Shown here in pieces: positions 1-14,525 of a stretch of 64,000 nucleotides of DNA. This DNA is from Pseudomonadota bacterium. GTDB lineage: Bacteria > Pseudomonadota > Gammaproteobacteria > Acidiferrobacterales > Acidiferrobacteraceae. How positions within the stretch are numbered: position 1 is the stretch's first letter; each line of letters opens with the position of its first letter. The stretch is taken from positions 31,750-95,749 of the forward strand of contig JAKARI010000006.1 in assembly GCA_021819245.1 (NCBI GenBank), read 5' to 3'. The notes beneath the pieces are model-generated. The model did not search any database and was not told the origin of the DNA. It saw only the letters and a list, made by a program, of their open reading frames with translations. Position numbers and translations under genes: made by a program.

Positions 1-561
1 CCGGAGGGTTACCGCAAGGCCCTGCGGGTCATGCGGTTGGCCGAGCGGTTTCGCATGCCGCTCGTGACCCTGATAGACACCATGGGCGCCTATCCGGGCG
101 TGGGCGCCGAGGAGCGGGGCCAAAGCGAGGCCATAGCCCGCAATCTCTTTGTGATGGCCGCCCTAAAGACCCCCATTGTAAGCGCGGTCATCGGCGAGGG
201 CGGGTCGGGCGGGGCGCTTGCCATTGGCGTCTGTGACCATATGCTGATGCTCCAGTATTCGACCTATTCGGTGATCAGCCCCGAAGGTTGCGCATCGATA
301 CTCTGGAAGAGCGCCGATAAGGCGACGCTGGCCGCCGAGGCCCTGGGGATCACAGCCGAGAGCCTAAAGCGCCTGGGGCTCATTGACGAGATCATAGCCG
401 AGCCGCTCGGCGGCGCTCATCGCGACTATGATGGCGCGGCCAACGGTCTAAAGGAGGCCCTGCGGCGCGCGGTATCCGATCTTGCGTCGTTGCCCATGGA
501 TGATCTGCTCACGCGCCGGAAGCTTCGCCTGCGCCAGTACGGACATTTTGAAGAACGTTAA
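1..561 (+). CDS. accA: Acetyl-CoA carboxylase carboxyltransferase subunit alpha, 3' part
   Basis: Cut by the window edge: the frame is open from base 1 and gives the last 186 residues. AccA pairs with AccD to transfer the carboxyl group from carboxy-biotin to acetyl-CoA, the first step of fatty acid synthesis, in the cytoplasm. The family signature [20 protein letters not shown] is visible, followed by [13 protein letters not shown], the glycine-rich oxyanion and CoA region. The family's IDTPGAYPG reads IDTMGAYPG here (Pro to Met), a mild oddity. The last 14 bases overlap the start chosen for tilS, the usual accA-tilS arrangement in gammaproteobacteria. Confidence 0.96.
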   Translation, partial: PEGYRKALRVMRLAERFRMPLVTLIDTMGAYPGVGAEERGQSEAIARNLFVMAALKTPIVSAVIGEGGSGGALAIGVCDHMLMLQYSTYSVISPEGCASILWKSADKATLAAEALGITAESLKRLGLIDEIIAEPLGGAHRDYDGAANGLKEALRRAVSDLASLPMDDLLTRRKLRLRQYGHFEER

Positions 562-1876
562 ATTCTCTTCCGAATATGTGGCGCGGGCACTCGGCAGGCT
601 CGGGGTGGACGCATCGGACGAAATTCTCATAGCGGTAAGTGGCGGCACAGACTCGCTTGCGCTGCTGCATGCCGTATGCGGTCTTGGATGGAGTTTTGTG
701 CGCGCCGTCCATATCAATCATGGCCTGCAGCCGCAGGCCGGCGCGTGGGGTAGGCAGGTGTGCGATGCCGCGGCGGCGATGGGCGTGCCGTGCGAGGTCG
801 TGGCGGTGACCGTGGTGCGCACCAAAAGCGGACCGGAGGCTGATGCACGCGCGGCCCGCTACCGGGCGCTGGCCGCTTATATGCGCCCCCGGGAGGTCGT
901 GATGACGGCGCATCATGCCAACGATCAGGCCGAGACCGTGCTTTTGCGCCTGATGCGCGGAACGGGACCCGCCGGGCTTTCCGGCATGGCGGCCATCCGC
1001 CCGTTTGGGGCCGGACGGCTGGCGCGACCCGTGCTTGACCTGCCCAAGGCCGCGCTCGTGGCCTACGCGGCCCGGCATGCATTGGCCGCAGTCCAGGACC
1101 CCAGCAATGACGATAGGCGGTATGCCCGCAACTATGTCCGGCATGTATTGATACCGGCTATCACCGCGCGCTGGCCGCAGGGGCTTTACGCCATAAACCG
1201 CGCGGCCCGCCACGCGCGTGCCGATACCGACCTGCTTTCTCAGTATGTGGCACGCGATGTGGCGGCGTGTACGGCCCCCGGCGGGGCCTTGCAGCTGCCG
1301 GCGCTGCGTGCGCTCGGATCCGCGGTCCAGGGACCGGTTGTGCGCGCGTGGCTGGCCGGACGGGGAGGACCGCCTATGAGTGAGGCCAAGGTCGCCGAGG
1401 TGCTCTCGGCGCTCGCCGTGGTTCCCCGAAGTCGCCGACAAGTGTTACGCTTGGGACCGGCGGGGGCCTTGCTCCGTTACCGCGACCAGGTGGTCTGGGA
1501 GCCAGGGGCCGAGGTGGCCCCTGGGGGCCCTGTGCGTGAGGTCTGGGCGCCGCCCTTTGCCGATCTGGCATTAGGCGACGGGCGGCGCTTGCGGGCGCTC
1601 GCGGGCCTAGGGCAAGGTATCGCGGTCTCGCGCATCGCAGGCGGTCCGCTTACGGTGGCGACCCGGACCTTTGGACAAAAGGTCTTTGTGCCCGGCCGGG
1701 GTCACCGGGATGTGAAGCGGCTTTTGCAGGAGATGGGTATCGCCCCATGGGACAGGCCGCGTGTCATCTTGATATGCGCAGGCGAGGTCTTGATCGCAGT
1801 CGCTGACCATTGGGTGTGCGCGCCGTGGCAGGCGCGGCCGGATGAACCGGGTCTTGTCTTTCATATCGAGTCGTGA
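548..1876 (+). CDS. tilS: tRNA(Ile)-lysidine synthase TilS
   Basis: Converts cytidine 34 of the CAU anticodon of tRNA-Ile2 to lysidine using ATP and lysine. The N-terminal PP-loop ATPase motif [12 protein letters not shown] is visible about 30 residues in, then HINHGL and [19 protein letters not shown], all typical of TilS. The C-terminal part, with [20 protein letters not shown], matches the family's C-terminal domain. I chose the TTG at 548, which gives 442 residues starting [10 protein letters not shown]. An in-frame ATG lies at 482, but it would add residues read through accA that do not look like family sequence. It is translationally coupled to accA. Confidence 0.92.
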   Translation: MKNVKFSSEYVARALGRLGVDASDEILIAVSGGTDSLALLHAVCGLGWSFVRAVHINHGLQPQAGAWGRQVCDAAAAMGVPCEVVAVTVVRTKSGPEADARAARYRALAAYMRPREVVMTAHHANDQAETVLLRLMRGTGPAGLSGMAAIRPFGAGRLARPVLDLPKAALVAYAARHALAAVQDPSNDDRRYARNYVRHVLIPAITARWPQGLYAINRAARHARADTDLLSQYVARDVAACTAPGGALQLPALRALGSAVQGPVVRAWLAGRGGPPMSEAKVAEVLSALAVVPRSRRQVLRLGPAGALLRYRDQVVWEPGAEVAPGGPVREVWAPPFADLALGDGRRLRALAGLGQGIAVSRIAGGPLTVATRTFGQKVFVPGRGHRDVKRLLQEMGIAPWDRPRVILICAGEVLIAVADHWVCAPWQARPDEPGLVFHIES

Positions 1877-1925
1877 CGGGCTGATCGAGGAGGTTATGCC
1901 AAGTGGGACCAACTGACAGCGGTAA

Positions 1926-4459
<2,534 letters not shown>

Positions 4460-4479
4460 AAACGACAAGGGATTTTTAG

Positions 4480-5775
<1,296 letters not shown>

Positions 5776-5790
5776 GCCGATGGGCCTAAT

Positions 5791-6135
5791 ATGAGGCCCA
5801 TGAAGAGATGGATCGGCCCGCTCGCCTTGGTGTTATGCGTCATGACCCAGTCTGTGCTCTGGTTTGGGCGCGGCGGGGTGGTCGCGGTCATGCACCGCGA
5901 ACGCCATATCCACGCTTTGTCGCGTGCCAATGCCGCGCTGCTAAAGACCGACGAGCGGCTTACGGCCGTGGTCAGAAGCCTGAGGCGCGGGCGCGGGGCC
6001 ATCGAGGCGCAGGCGCGATCGGGACTGGGGATGATCAAAAAGGGCGAGACCTTCTACGAGATTGTCCCCGGCAGCCCCCCGTCCACGCAGACGGCGCGCG
6101 TGTTTCGCAATCAGCAGCTTGCGGCGAGAGGGTAG
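5791..6135 (+). CDS. ftsB: Cell division protein FtsB
   Basis: Small bitopic divisome protein that joins FtsL and FtsQ at the septum. The 114-residue product has a short basic cytoplasmic N terminus, one transmembrane segment at about residues 6-25 (GPLALVLCVMTQSVLWFG), and a helical region rich in Arg, Leu and Glu that suits a coiled coil. It ends with the YEIVPGSPP-type tail and starts 15 bases after eno, the standard position of ftsB in this phylum. Its 3' end overlaps that of the convergent ygfZ by 25 bases. Confidence 0.88.
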   Translation: MRPMKRWIGPLALVLCVMTQSVLWFGRGGVVAVMHRERHIHALSRANAALLKTDERLTAVVRSLRRGRGAIEAQARSGLGMIKKGETFYEIVPGSPPSTQTARVFRNQQLAARG

Positions 6136-7139
6136 GGCAGATCGCGAAAGGCAAGCGGCACATCCCCCCACAGGACGATGCCGGCGTCGTGGCTGCTGAT
6201 CTGAATCACCGCCAAAAGGTCGACGGCCCCGTCGGGCCCGATCTGGGCATCGACGACGGTGCCGGCGGGTTGCCCTGGGAGGTTCGGGGCCGCGAGTGTG
6301 GCGCCAGGCGGCGGCAGGGGGGTATCTGGCGGCAGGGACGCGAGATACATGCGCTGTTTCAGGCGCCCCAGGTAATGCGTGCGCGCCACGATCTCCTGTC
6401 CCGGGTAACACCCCTTGCGGAAGTGGATCCCCCCTAAAAGATCAAGGTTTGCCATCTGCGGCACGAAGGCCTCGGTGGTCTCCGCGCCTATGGTCGGCAG
6501 GCCCGCCTGAATGTCGAGCCAGGCCCAGGCCCGGGTGCCCACGCGTGTCGTCTCGCGCAGGCGCGAGGGCAGGAGGCGCAGCGCCGATTCCGGCCCCATG
6601 AGCAGGTAGCGGGGCGCGCGCCCGGGGATCGCCATGACCGTGATGTCGCCTGCGGTCGTGGCCTCGGGCAGGGTTGGGGCCGGCAGACCGGCGGTGGCAA
6701 GGCTGCGCGCGGCGTCGGGTCCGGACAGGCCGATGAGGGCCCAATCGGGGACCGCCGCGATCGTGACCTGGGCGCGCAGGACATACAGGCCCAGGCGCTT
6801 TTGCACGCTGGCTGCAAGGGCCGCAGGTAAGAGCAGAAAGAACTCATCTGCGCGGCGCACGACCCGAAACACGGTGATCATGCGCCCCTGCGCCGTGCAG
6901 TAGGCGTCGAGCTGGCTTGCGGCGCCGAGGCTCTGGATATCGTTGCTGAACTGGCCGTGGAGAAAGGCCTTGGCGTCGGCGCCGGTCGCGCGCAGGATCG
7001 CCATATGGGTGAGTGGGCTCCACACCGTGTCGTGCGCGGCGGCCCGCGCCTCGGCGCGCCGATCCCCATAGTCGGCAACTGTGCCCTGTTCCAGAAGGCC
7101 GCCTTCCTCGATCAGTTCCGCCTTCCATTCCTTCTGCAT
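6111..7139 (-). CDS. ygfZ: Folate-binding Fe-S protein maintenance factor YgfZ
   Basis: The YgfZ/GcvT-like family is a tetrahydrofolate-binding protein needed for the activity of some Fe-S enzymes such as MiaB. The product has 342 residues. The family's signature KGCYPGQEIVART, containing the conserved reactive cysteine, is clear in the C-terminal half, followed by YLGRLKQRMY. The N-terminal region LTHMAILRATGADAKAFLHG matches the GcvT-type fold. It is divergent from sdhCDAB, so an Fe-S repair factor sits beside a major Fe-S enzyme. Confidence 0.92.
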   Translation of the reverse strand: MQKEWKAELIEEGGLLEQGTVADYGDRRAEARAAAHDTVWSPLTHMAILRATGADAKAFLHGQFSNDIQSLGAASQLDAYCTAQGRMITVFRVVRRADEFFLLLPAALAASVQKRLGLYVLRAQVTIAAVPDWALIGLSGPDAARSLATAGLPAPTLPEATTAGDITVMAIPGRAPRYLLMGPESALRLLPSRLRETTRVGTRAWAWLDIQAGLPTIGAETTEAFVPQMANLDLLGGIHFRKGCYPGQEIVARTHYLGRLKQRMYLASLPPDTPLPPPGATLAAPNLPGQPAGTVVDAQIGPDGAVDLLAVIQISSHDAGIVLWGDVPLAFRDLPYPLAASC

Positions 7140-7156
7140 GATTCGCCCCCTATAAT
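7128..7156 (+). promoter_or_regulatory. Candidate sigma-70 promoter of the sdh operon
   Basis: A perfect -10 hexamer TATAAT lies at 7151-7156, with a weak -35 TTCCTT at 7128-7133 and a 17-base spacer. The predicted start is about 55-60 bases upstream of sdhC. The -35 lies inside the 5' end of the divergent ygfZ. Confidence 0.5.
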
Positions 7157-7220
7157 ACCGGCATGCGCCCGCCGCATCGCGATCATATCAAAAACCGCTG
7201 TCAGGACTAGGGGAGGCTCA

Positions 7221-7595
7221 ATGTCTGGCACGCATCCGCAAGACCTCGGTCTCGTGACCTTGCGCCTGCCGGTGGGGGCCTATGCCTCCATTTTGCATCG
7301 CATCACGGGCATTCTCTTGACCGGTGCGGTGGTACTTGGCGTCGTACTCCTGCGAGACTCCCTTCAGGGCGCGGGCGCCTTTCGGCAGGTGGCCGGCCGG
7401 ATAGGGGGTCCCTGGGGGCATGTGATCGGGCCGCTCGCGGTATGGGCCGCCGCCCAGCATCTCTTCGGCGGCATGCGCCATCTGGCGCACGATGCCGGAT
7501 GGGGGTTTGGGCGCGATCGCTCGCGCGCAGCCGCCCTTACAGTCATCGTCCTCGCACTTTTCGCCGGGCTCGGGGCGCTCTGGGCATGGCCGTGA
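7221..7595 (+). CDS. sdhC: Succinate dehydrogenase cytochrome b556 subunit SdhC
   Basis: Membrane anchor of complex II that binds haem b and quinone together with SdhD. It has 124 residues with three hydrophobic segments, roughly 27-47, 66-86 and 103-123. The family pattern SILHRITG near the N terminus and [14 protein letters not shown], which carries the haem-ligand histidine, are present. ATG 7221 was chosen because it follows a purine-rich GGGGAGG and gives the normal SdhC N terminus. It overlaps sdhD by 10 bases. Confidence 0.93.
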   Translation: MSGTHPQDLGLVTLRLPVGAYASILHRITGILLTGAVVLGVVLLRDSLQGAGAFRQVAGRIGGPWGHVIGPLAVWAAAQHLFGGMRHLAHDAGWGFGRDRSRAAALTVIVLALFAGLGALWAWP

Positions 7596-7936
7596 GCGAC
7601 CGCAGTATCGGCAGTCGCCGAGCCGGGAGCGGGGCCTATCTGCTCGTGCGTGCAAGCGCTGTCATGATCGCCGGCGGGGCGCTCGCATTCGCCGCCCTGA
7701 TGGCCGATCTGCCGCGCTGGGGCTACGGTCCGTGGCAGGCGCTCTTTCATGGGACGGCGGCGCGCATTCTCGTGGTGGGGTGGCTCGCGGCCGTGGCGCT
7801 GCATGCCTATCTTGGATGCGATTCGATTCTGAAAGACTATGTCCAGAGCGCCTGGGCGCGCCTTGTCGGCCTCATGGTGATCGCGACCCTCTTACTCGTG
7901 CTGGTCGCTTATGGCGTGGTGGCGGTATGGGCGTAG
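7586..7936 (+). CDS. sdhD: Succinate dehydrogenase membrane anchor subunit SdhD
   Basis: Second membrane anchor of complex II. It has 116 residues with three hydrophobic helices. The pattern [14 protein letters not shown] matches the conserved His, Gly, Asp-Tyr set that binds haem and quinone in SdhD. ATG 7586 starts inside sdhC; a GTG at 7592 is an alternative start. The 3' end overlaps sdhA by 10 bases, so translation is probably coupled along the operon. Confidence 0.92.
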   Translation: MAVSDRSIGSRRAGSGAYLLVRASAVMIAGGALAFAALMADLPRWGYGPWQALFHGTAARILVVGWLAAVALHAYLGCDSILKDYVQSAWARLVGLMVIATLLLVLVAYGVVAVWA

Positions 7937-9699
7937 GCACGCGGCTTGCGCGCCGTCAGTTCGACTGCCTGGTGCTGGGCGCGGGCGGGGCCGGCCTGCG
8001 GGCCGCCTTGCAGCTCGCCGAAGGGGAGGCCCATGTGGCGGTTGTGTCCAAGGTCTTTCCGACACGCTCGCACACCGTGGCGGCACAAGGCGGGGTGAAT
8101 GCGGCGCTTGGCAATGTCGTGCCGGATTCCTGGCATTGGCACATGTACGATACGGTCAAGGGCGGGGATTATCTCGGCGATCAGGATGCCATCGAGTATC
8201 TATGCCGGGCGGCGAGCCGGCTCGTCATCGAGCTCGAGCATTATGGCGTGCCGTTTTCCCGTATCGATGATGGGCGGATCTATCAGCGCAAATTCGGGGG
8301 CCAGAGCCAGAATTTCGGAGGCGAGCAGGCGGCACGCACATGCGCGGCCGCCGATCGCACGGGTCATGCCATCCTGCACGCCCTCTATCAGCAGAACATG
8401 CGCGCCAAGACCCATTTTTTCGATGAGTTTTTTGCGATCGATCTCTTGCGCGACGCCTCCGGGAATACCCTGGGCGCCCTGGTCCTGGAGATCGAGACCG
8501 GTGAGCTGCTCGTGATCGAGAGCAAGACGACGCTGATCGCGACCGGCGGCGCCGGGCGCATGTACCGGACCAGCACCAATGCCCTGATCAATACCGGCGA
8601 CGGGCTGGCCATCGCGCTGCGGGCCGGCCTTCCCTTGCAGGACATGGAGTTCATTCAGTTCCACCCCACCGGGCTTGCCGGGATCGGGGTCTTGATCACC
8701 GAGGGCGCCCGGGGCGAGGGGGGGTATCTCGTCAACGGCCGCGGCGAGCGCTTTATGGAGCGTTACGCGCCGCATGCCCGGGATCTGGCCAGCCGCGATG
8801 TGGTAAGCCGGGCGATTCACATCGAGGTGTCAGAGGGACGCGGCTGCGGGCCGCGCGCCGATCATGTGGAATTGAAGCTCGATCATCTGGGCGATGATGT
8901 CATTCGCAAGCGCCTGCCGGGCATACGGGATACCGTGCTGCGCTTTGCCCATATCGATCCATCGCGCGCGCCGATCCCGGTCTATCCGACGGCTCACTAC
9001 ATCATGGGCGGCATCCCCACCAACCGTTTCGGACAGGTCGTGGCGCCCGAGCGCCATGGCCCGGAGGAGCCGCAGCCCGGGCTCTATGCGGTCGGCGAGT
9101 GCGCGTGCGTGTCGGTGCATGGCGCCAACCGCCTGGGCGGCAATTCCCTGCTCGACATCATCGTGTTTGGGCGGGCTGCCGGCAATCATATGCTCGCCGC
9201 GTTGAAGGAGCAGCGTTACCATAAGCCCCTGCCGGGGGAGGCCGTGGAGCGCGCGCTCGAGCGGGTGCAGCGCTGGGAGCGCCCGGGAGACGAGTCCGTG
9301 GGTGCGCTCGGCCTGGAGCTGCGGCAGGTCATGGAGCGCTATTGCGGGGTGTTTCGCACGCAGGATGTGTTAGACGAGGGGGTGCGGCGGGTGCGCGAGA
9401 TCCGCGAGCGGCTCGCCCATGCCGGGCTGCGTGATCACAGCCGGGTCTTCAATACGGCGCGCATCGAGGCCTTGGAGCTGGAGAATCTCGTCGAGGTGGC
9501 GCTCGCGACCGTGGTATCGGCGGCGGCGCGTCACGAGAGCCGCGGGGCGCATTCACGCGTGGATTATCCCGAGCGCAACGACAATCGCTGGTTGAAGCAC
9601 ACCCTCTATTTGCGGGCAGGCGAGACGATAGACTATAAGCCGGTACGCATGAAGCCGTTGACGGTCGACTCGTTTCCGCCGGTGGCGCGTGTGTACTAA
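7927..9699 (+). CDS. sdhA: Succinate dehydrogenase flavoprotein subunit
   Basis: Oxidises succinate to fumarate and passes electrons through FAD to SdhB. It has 590 residues. The N-terminal FAD fold reads [18 protein letters not shown], and the covalent FAD histidine sits in [17 protein letters not shown]. The substrate region [11 protein letters not shown] and the C-terminal [19 protein letters not shown] are intact. I chose ATG 7927; the upstream open frame is only a shadow over sdhC and sdhD. Confidence 0.97.
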   Translation: MGVGTRLARRQFDCLVLGAGGAGLRAALQLAEGEAHVAVVSKVFPTRSHTVAAQGGVNAALGNVVPDSWHWHMYDTVKGGDYLGDQDAIEYLCRAASRLVIELEHYGVPFSRIDDGRIYQRKFGGQSQNFGGEQAARTCAAADRTGHAILHALYQQNMRAKTHFFDEFFAIDLLRDASGNTLGALVLEIETGELLVIESKTTLIATGGAGRMYRTSTNALINTGDGLAIALRAGLPLQDMEFIQFHPTGLAGIGVLITEGARGEGGYLVNGRGERFMERYAPHARDLASRDVVSRAIHIEVSEGRGCGPRADHVELKLDHLGDDVIRKRLPGIRDTVLRFAHIDPSRAPIPVYPTAHYIMGGIPTNRFGQVVAPERHGPEEPQPGLYAVGECACVSVHGANRLGGNSLLDIIVFGRAAGNHMLAALKEQRYHKPLPGEAVERALERVQRWERPGDESVGALGLELRQVMERYCGVFRTQDVLDEGVRRVREIRERLAHAGLRDHSRVFNTARIEALELENLVEVALATVVSAAARHESRGAHSRVDYPERNDNRWLKHTLYLRAGETIDYKPVRMKPLTVDSFPPVARVY

Positions 9700-9710
9700 G
9701 AAGGAGGCCC

Positions 9711-11934
<2,224 letters not shown>

Positions 11935-11953
11935 AGGGCGGGCCTTAAGACGG

Positions 11954-11985
11954 CCCGGCCGCAAGACCGGGGTCTTGCGGCCGGG
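11954..11985. terminator. Perfect 15-bp inverted repeat between convergent serS and doxX
   Basis: The arms CCCGGCCGCAAGACC and GGTCTTGCGGCCGGG are perfectly complementary and separated by GG. There is no T run on either side, so it is either a factor-assisted bidirectional terminator or an mRNA-end stabiliser. It lies between two convergent genes, where such a structure is expected. Confidence 0.6.
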
Positions 11986-12004
11986 CGCGGGGATGCACGG
12001 TCGA

Positions 12005-12409
12005 TCAGGACTTGCCGCGCTTTAAGTAGGCGTCCAGGCTCAGGCAGCCGGCCCCGTTGACCGCAAGCACCATGAGGCCGCCGGTGAAGCTCACCTCGGC
12101 GAGCGCCATGATCTGATCGGTCATGGTCGACAGATCCTGGTGGAAGATGACGATGGCGGCGATCGAGAAAAGCGCAAGCAGCGCGGCCGCCCAGCGCGTC
12201 CACAGGCCCGCCATGACCGCAAACCCCCCGAGGAGCTCCACGGCGATCACGATCGGCAGCAGCCCGCCCGGGACCCCGTAGTGGACCATGTAGGCCCGCG
12301 TTCCTGCATAGTTTTCGATCTTGCCGATGGCGGCAAAGACGAAGATGAACGCCAGAAATATGCGCCCGATGAGATCAATGACTGAAAGCCCCTTATTATT
12401 GTTCGACAT
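12005..12409 (-). CDS. DoxX family membrane protein
   Basis: Integral membrane protein of 134 residues with four hydrophobic segments: near the N terminus (LIGRIFLAFIFVFAAIGKI), about 45-65, 70-95 and 100-120. The start matches the DoxX/YphA pattern of a glycine and arginine in the first helix followed by the KIENY region. DoxX was first described with the thiosulfate:quinone oxidoreductase of Acidianus, but most family members are generic redox-associated membrane proteins, so no substrate can be inferred. The GAGG ribosome site and ATG at 12409 look normal. Confidence 0.85.
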   Translation of the reverse strand: MSNNNKGLSVIDLIGRIFLAFIFVFAAIGKIENYAGTRAYMVHYGVPGGLLPIVIAVELLGGFAVMAGLWTRWAAALLALFSIAAIVIFHQDLSTMTDQIMALAEVSFTGGLMVLAVNGAGCLSLDAYLKRGKS

Positions 12410-12531
12410 CGTGGAGTCCTCCTAGCGGGATCATCCCGCGGGCAACAGCCTAGAATGGTTTCAAGGGCCTGTCCAGACTGACGCGCCCCCGGGTGGAGTT
12501 AGCGGCACCGAGACGGTATCCTAGCGGCCCA

Positions 12532-12619
12532 GGAGAGGTGGCAGAGCGGTCGAATGCGGCGGTCTTGAAAACCGTTGAAGGGCAACCTTCCGGGGGTTCG
12601 AATCCCTCCCTCTCCGCCA
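12532..12619 (+). tRNA. tRNA-Ser (anticodon TGA)
   Basis: An 88-base class II tRNA with encoded CCA. The 5' GGAGAGG pairs with CCTCTCC before the discriminator G and CCA. The anticodon loop CTTGAAA gives TGA. A variable arm lies between the anticodon stem and GGGGGTTCGAAT of the T arm. The 3' end is duplicated with its downstream flank about 1.2 kb away, marking this tRNA as an integration or recombination site. Confidence 0.95.
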
Positions 12620-12727
12620 TCTTGCAAACGATCACAAGCGCGGGGCGCGGCCCTACCCCGACCCGCCGACAGCCGGCCGCCATCGCGGCGTAGGGGCCGG
12701 GTTTTGCGGGGCCCCCTGCGGCCAGCC
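12592..12727 (+). repeat. Direct repeat copy A: tRNA-Ser 3' end plus about 108 bases of flank
   Basis: From the T arm of tRNA-Ser through the downstream flank to GGCCAGCC at 12720-12727, this sequence recurs almost identically at 13765-13898. Differences are a 2-base deletion inside the second copy's tRNA tail and a few substitutions. A tRNA 3' end repeated in direct orientation is the signature of att-site integration, though the shared part is longer than a usual att core. Confidence 0.9.
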
Positions 12728-13054
12728 AAAGACAGCACCCCTGGTACGAGGCTTTCTCACCACGCGGTCCCATGCAGACGGGGTGACGGGACCGGCACGC
12801 CCTGGCCCGCGTAAGCCCCCTGGGGCACGAGGCGAGACTGTCGTGCGGGCATCGTCGGTATTTCGTCGGATCTTTTCAGGCCGCCTAATGTGGGCAAGGC
12901 ATGGCTGCGTTCGCGATGTGGCTTATCGTTCTTTGGTGATACCCGATGGATTGCCATCGCCTCGATGATCGAGAAAGTGTATATGGGGTGGGAGCGTGTC
13001 ATGAAGCGCATCGCCGTCGGTGGCTACTACCAACTCCACTGAACTCCGCGTGCC
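12728..13054. other. Gene-poor start of the scrambled island
   Basis: No credible complete gene is seen. The stretch holds unassigned sequence to about 12943, then a fragment matching the HepT-like pseudogene (12944-13029), and then a short link to the 3' end of the toxin gene on the minus strand. Confidence 0.6.
12944..13029 (+). pseudogene. HepT-like gene fragment (copy of 14657-14748)
   Basis: About 86 bases nearly identical to the middle of the HepT-like pseudogene downstream, in the same orientation. There is a substitution at the AAAGTGT/AAAGCGT position and a 6-base deletion next to another substitution near the end. It encodes only the WIAIASMIEKAYMGWERVMK segment and has neither start nor C terminus, so it is a dead copy. 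Confidence 0.85.
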
Positions 13055-13339
13055 TTACTTCTGCGATGGCCATTGCCTGGCCGCGTGCAGGACGCGCAGG
13101 ACGCGCACCAGATTACCAGCCACGTCATAGATCAGGACGTAATTGTGATGCGTTACCAGTTCGCGGGTGCCAGTGATACGGCCGGGCCGACCAAGGTCGG
13201 GATGATCGACTAAGAGGCCAGCCTTTTCTGCAAACAGTTCATCAAGGGCTAGCGCGACGGCCGGGTTGTCGGCCTCGATGTGGTCATAGATTTCGTCGCG
13301 GTCTTGCGTTGCCTCGGGTGTCCAAAACAGCTCTATCAT
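13055..13339 (-). CDS. ParE/RelE-superfamily toxin
   Basis: A 94-residue basic protein of the type II toxin-antitoxin RelE/ParE fold. The pattern IELFWTPEATQDRDEIYDHI at the start, HPDLGRPGRI in the middle and TRELVTHHNYVLIYDV followed by RVLRVLHAARQWP at the end is the classic family layout. ParE members poison gyrase and RelE members cut mRNA; the sequence alone does not decide between them. It overlaps the upstream antitoxin by 4 bases and is intact, unlike the other toxin modules in the window. Confidence 0.9.
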   Translation of the reverse strand: MIELFWTPEATQDRDEIYDHIEADNPAVALALDELFAEKAGLLVDHPDLGRPGRITGTRELVTHHNYVLIYDVAGNLVRVLRVLHAARQWPSQK

Positions 13340-13626
13340 TCGCCGGATGCTTCAAGCCGGTGGCGCGTTGCTGCCCGCTTGGCCGCGAACTCGGCTTCGA
13401 CATCGACCGATGAAATCAGGTTGCCGGAGTTGGCTGAGTCCAGGCCGATTTGCACCTGGCGACGGAACCAGGCGTCATGCTCTGACACCTCCTGTTGCTG
13501 GCGCACGAAGTCGCGCATGAAGTCGCGCAGTAGTTGCGCGGCGTTGCGGTCACGGGCCTTGGCTGCGGTGGAGAATTCAGTTTTCAGAGCCTTATCGACC
13601 CGGAAAGTAAAGGTTGCTTCGCTCAT
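13336..13626 (-). CDS. Ribbon-helix-helix type antitoxin of the ParE/RelE pair
   Basis: A 96-residue protein starting at ATG 13626, preceded by GAGGA at a good distance. The N-terminal TFTFRVDKALKTEF resembles the DNA-binding strand and first helix of the RHH/RelB-type antitoxins. The C-terminal part (HDAWFRRQVQIGLDSANSG) is the likely toxin-binding region. In this system the antitoxin normally neutralises the toxin and represses its own promoter. A longer upstream frame exists but runs into the duplicated tRNA remnant and is not credible. Confidence 0.87.
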   Translation of the reverse strand: MSEATFTFRVDKALKTEFSTAAKARDRNAAQLLRDFMRDFVRQQQEVSEHDAWFRRQVQIGLDSANSGNLISSVDVEAEFAAKRAATRHRLEASGE

Positions 13627-13764
13627 GGTGTTGTCCTCGTGTGTTGCAAGATAAGTGCATGGTAGCACATTGCGCGATGCGCCCCCAACCAGGCGCAAAC
13701 CTCCGGTTGCTTGGGCAACATTTTGGCAACATGGCTTTGTAATCCCGTATCCATGTGGCATGTT

Positions 13765-13898
13765 GGGGGTTCGAATCCCTCTCTCCGCCATCTTGCAAAC
13801 GATCACAAGCGCGGGGCGCGGTCCTACCCCGACCCGCCGACAGCCGGCCGCCATCGCGGGCTAGGGGCCGGGTTTTGCGGGGCCCCCTGCGGCCAGCC
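13765..13898 (+). repeat. Direct repeat copy B: truncated tRNA-Ser tail plus flank
   Basis: Matches 12592-12727. The tRNA part lacks the whole 5' half and 2 bases of the acceptor region (CCCTCTCTCC against CCCTCCCTCTCC), so it cannot be a functional tRNA. Its last 8 bases, GGCCAGCC, are shared with the RIO kinase gene fragment that follows directly, which looks like a microhomology join. Confidence 0.9.
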
Positions 13899-13984
13899 GG
13901 AAGAGTGCGTCGACCTCGGCATTCTGCCAGATCTCTTCGCGCTCGTGGCGGCCAAAGCGCGACCTTTTGGCCATTGCCCGTGTG
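13891..13984 (+). repeat. 94-base copy of an internal piece of the RIO kinase gene
   Basis: Identical by eye to 15738-15831 and in the same orientation. Both blocks start with GGCCAGCCGGAAGAGTGCG and end with GCCCGTGTG, after which the sequences diverge. It is a non-functional fragment of a coding sequence pasted beside the duplicated tRNA tail. Confidence 0.92.
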
Positions 13985-14230
13985 TGCTGCAGGATGCGAC
14001 GCCTTGATTAGTTCCCGACTATGGGCCCGTTGCATAGGGGCCACTTCACTCTCATCCTGACTCCAAAGGCCGACACGATCCGGCAATGCCGGGGTGCCCC
14101 TATAAATGCAAGGATGGTGGCTCAGGATTCGTTTCCACTGCCTGGGGCGCTATGCGACATGGCAAGCCAAGGGGATGATGCAATAGGGGTCGCCTTCGTT
14201 TTCCCGATCGCGCTTCGCTAAAATAACATT

Positions 14231-14525
14231 ATGGATAGCTCGTCTCATACGCTTTTTGATCGGATCTGCGCCGACCGACCCCTTGAGCGGCGGGCGCTTG
14301 CGCAAGCGCGCGCGAAGTGCTCGATTGGCTGGCGCATCAGGGGGTCACGGCCCGCGTGATCGGGTCCTTGGCCAGCGGGCGATTTGGGCTGTATTCGGAT
14401 GTCGATTTTTGATCACCCATCTGGCTTACCCTGAGCAGCGATACGCGCTCGAGGCCGGCGTGGAGGACCGGATGGGCCAAATCCCTTTTGACGTGATCTA
14501 CCAAGATGAGGTGGATTGGTCATGA
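14231..14525 (+). pseudogene. MNT-type nucleotidyltransferase antitoxin, frameshifted
   Basis: Joining three frames gives a plausible small nucleotidyltransferase. It starts at ATG 14231 (MDSSSHTLFDRICADRP), continues in a second frame with VIGSLASGRFGLYSDVDF, and ends in a third frame with PFDVIYQDEVDWS. The GS...SDVDF pattern is the metal-binding core of the pol-beta-fold MNT/MntA family, whose members AMPylate or oligoadenylate a HepT toxin. The first shift lies near the GCGCGCGCG run at about 14308-14314. The second lies in the T5 tract after the SDVDF codons, where one more T would restore the frame. The 3' end overlaps hepT by 4 bases, the normal MNT/HepT arrangement. Confidence 0.8.

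Larger units (their letters stand above)
13627..14230. other. Scrambled non-coding segment with two duplicated blocks
   Basis: No gene is supported. It contains the antitoxin promoter region, the second copy of the tRNA-Ser tail (13765-13898), a fragment of the RIO kinase gene (13891-13984), and about 245 bases of unassigned sequence before the MNT pseudogene. Confidence 0.7.

Noticed and set aside
7492..7926. 145-residue N-terminal extension of SdhA
   Set aside because: It overlaps sdhC and sdhD in another frame and has no similarity to SdhA; ATG 7927 gives the true start.
12450..12773. Minus-strand ORFs over tRNA-Ser with a GGIRTPG-like peptide
   Set aside because: This peptide pattern is the well-known antisense reading of tRNA-Ser genes and is not a protein.
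13055..13626. Idea that the ParE-type pair is also a pseudogene
   Set aside because: Both frames are complete, overlap by 4 bases and have normal start and end patterns.
13627..13854. Upstream extension of the antitoxin with MAERGIRTPN
   Set aside because: It reads through the duplicated tRNA tail; the ATG at 13626 has the ribosome site and the family start.
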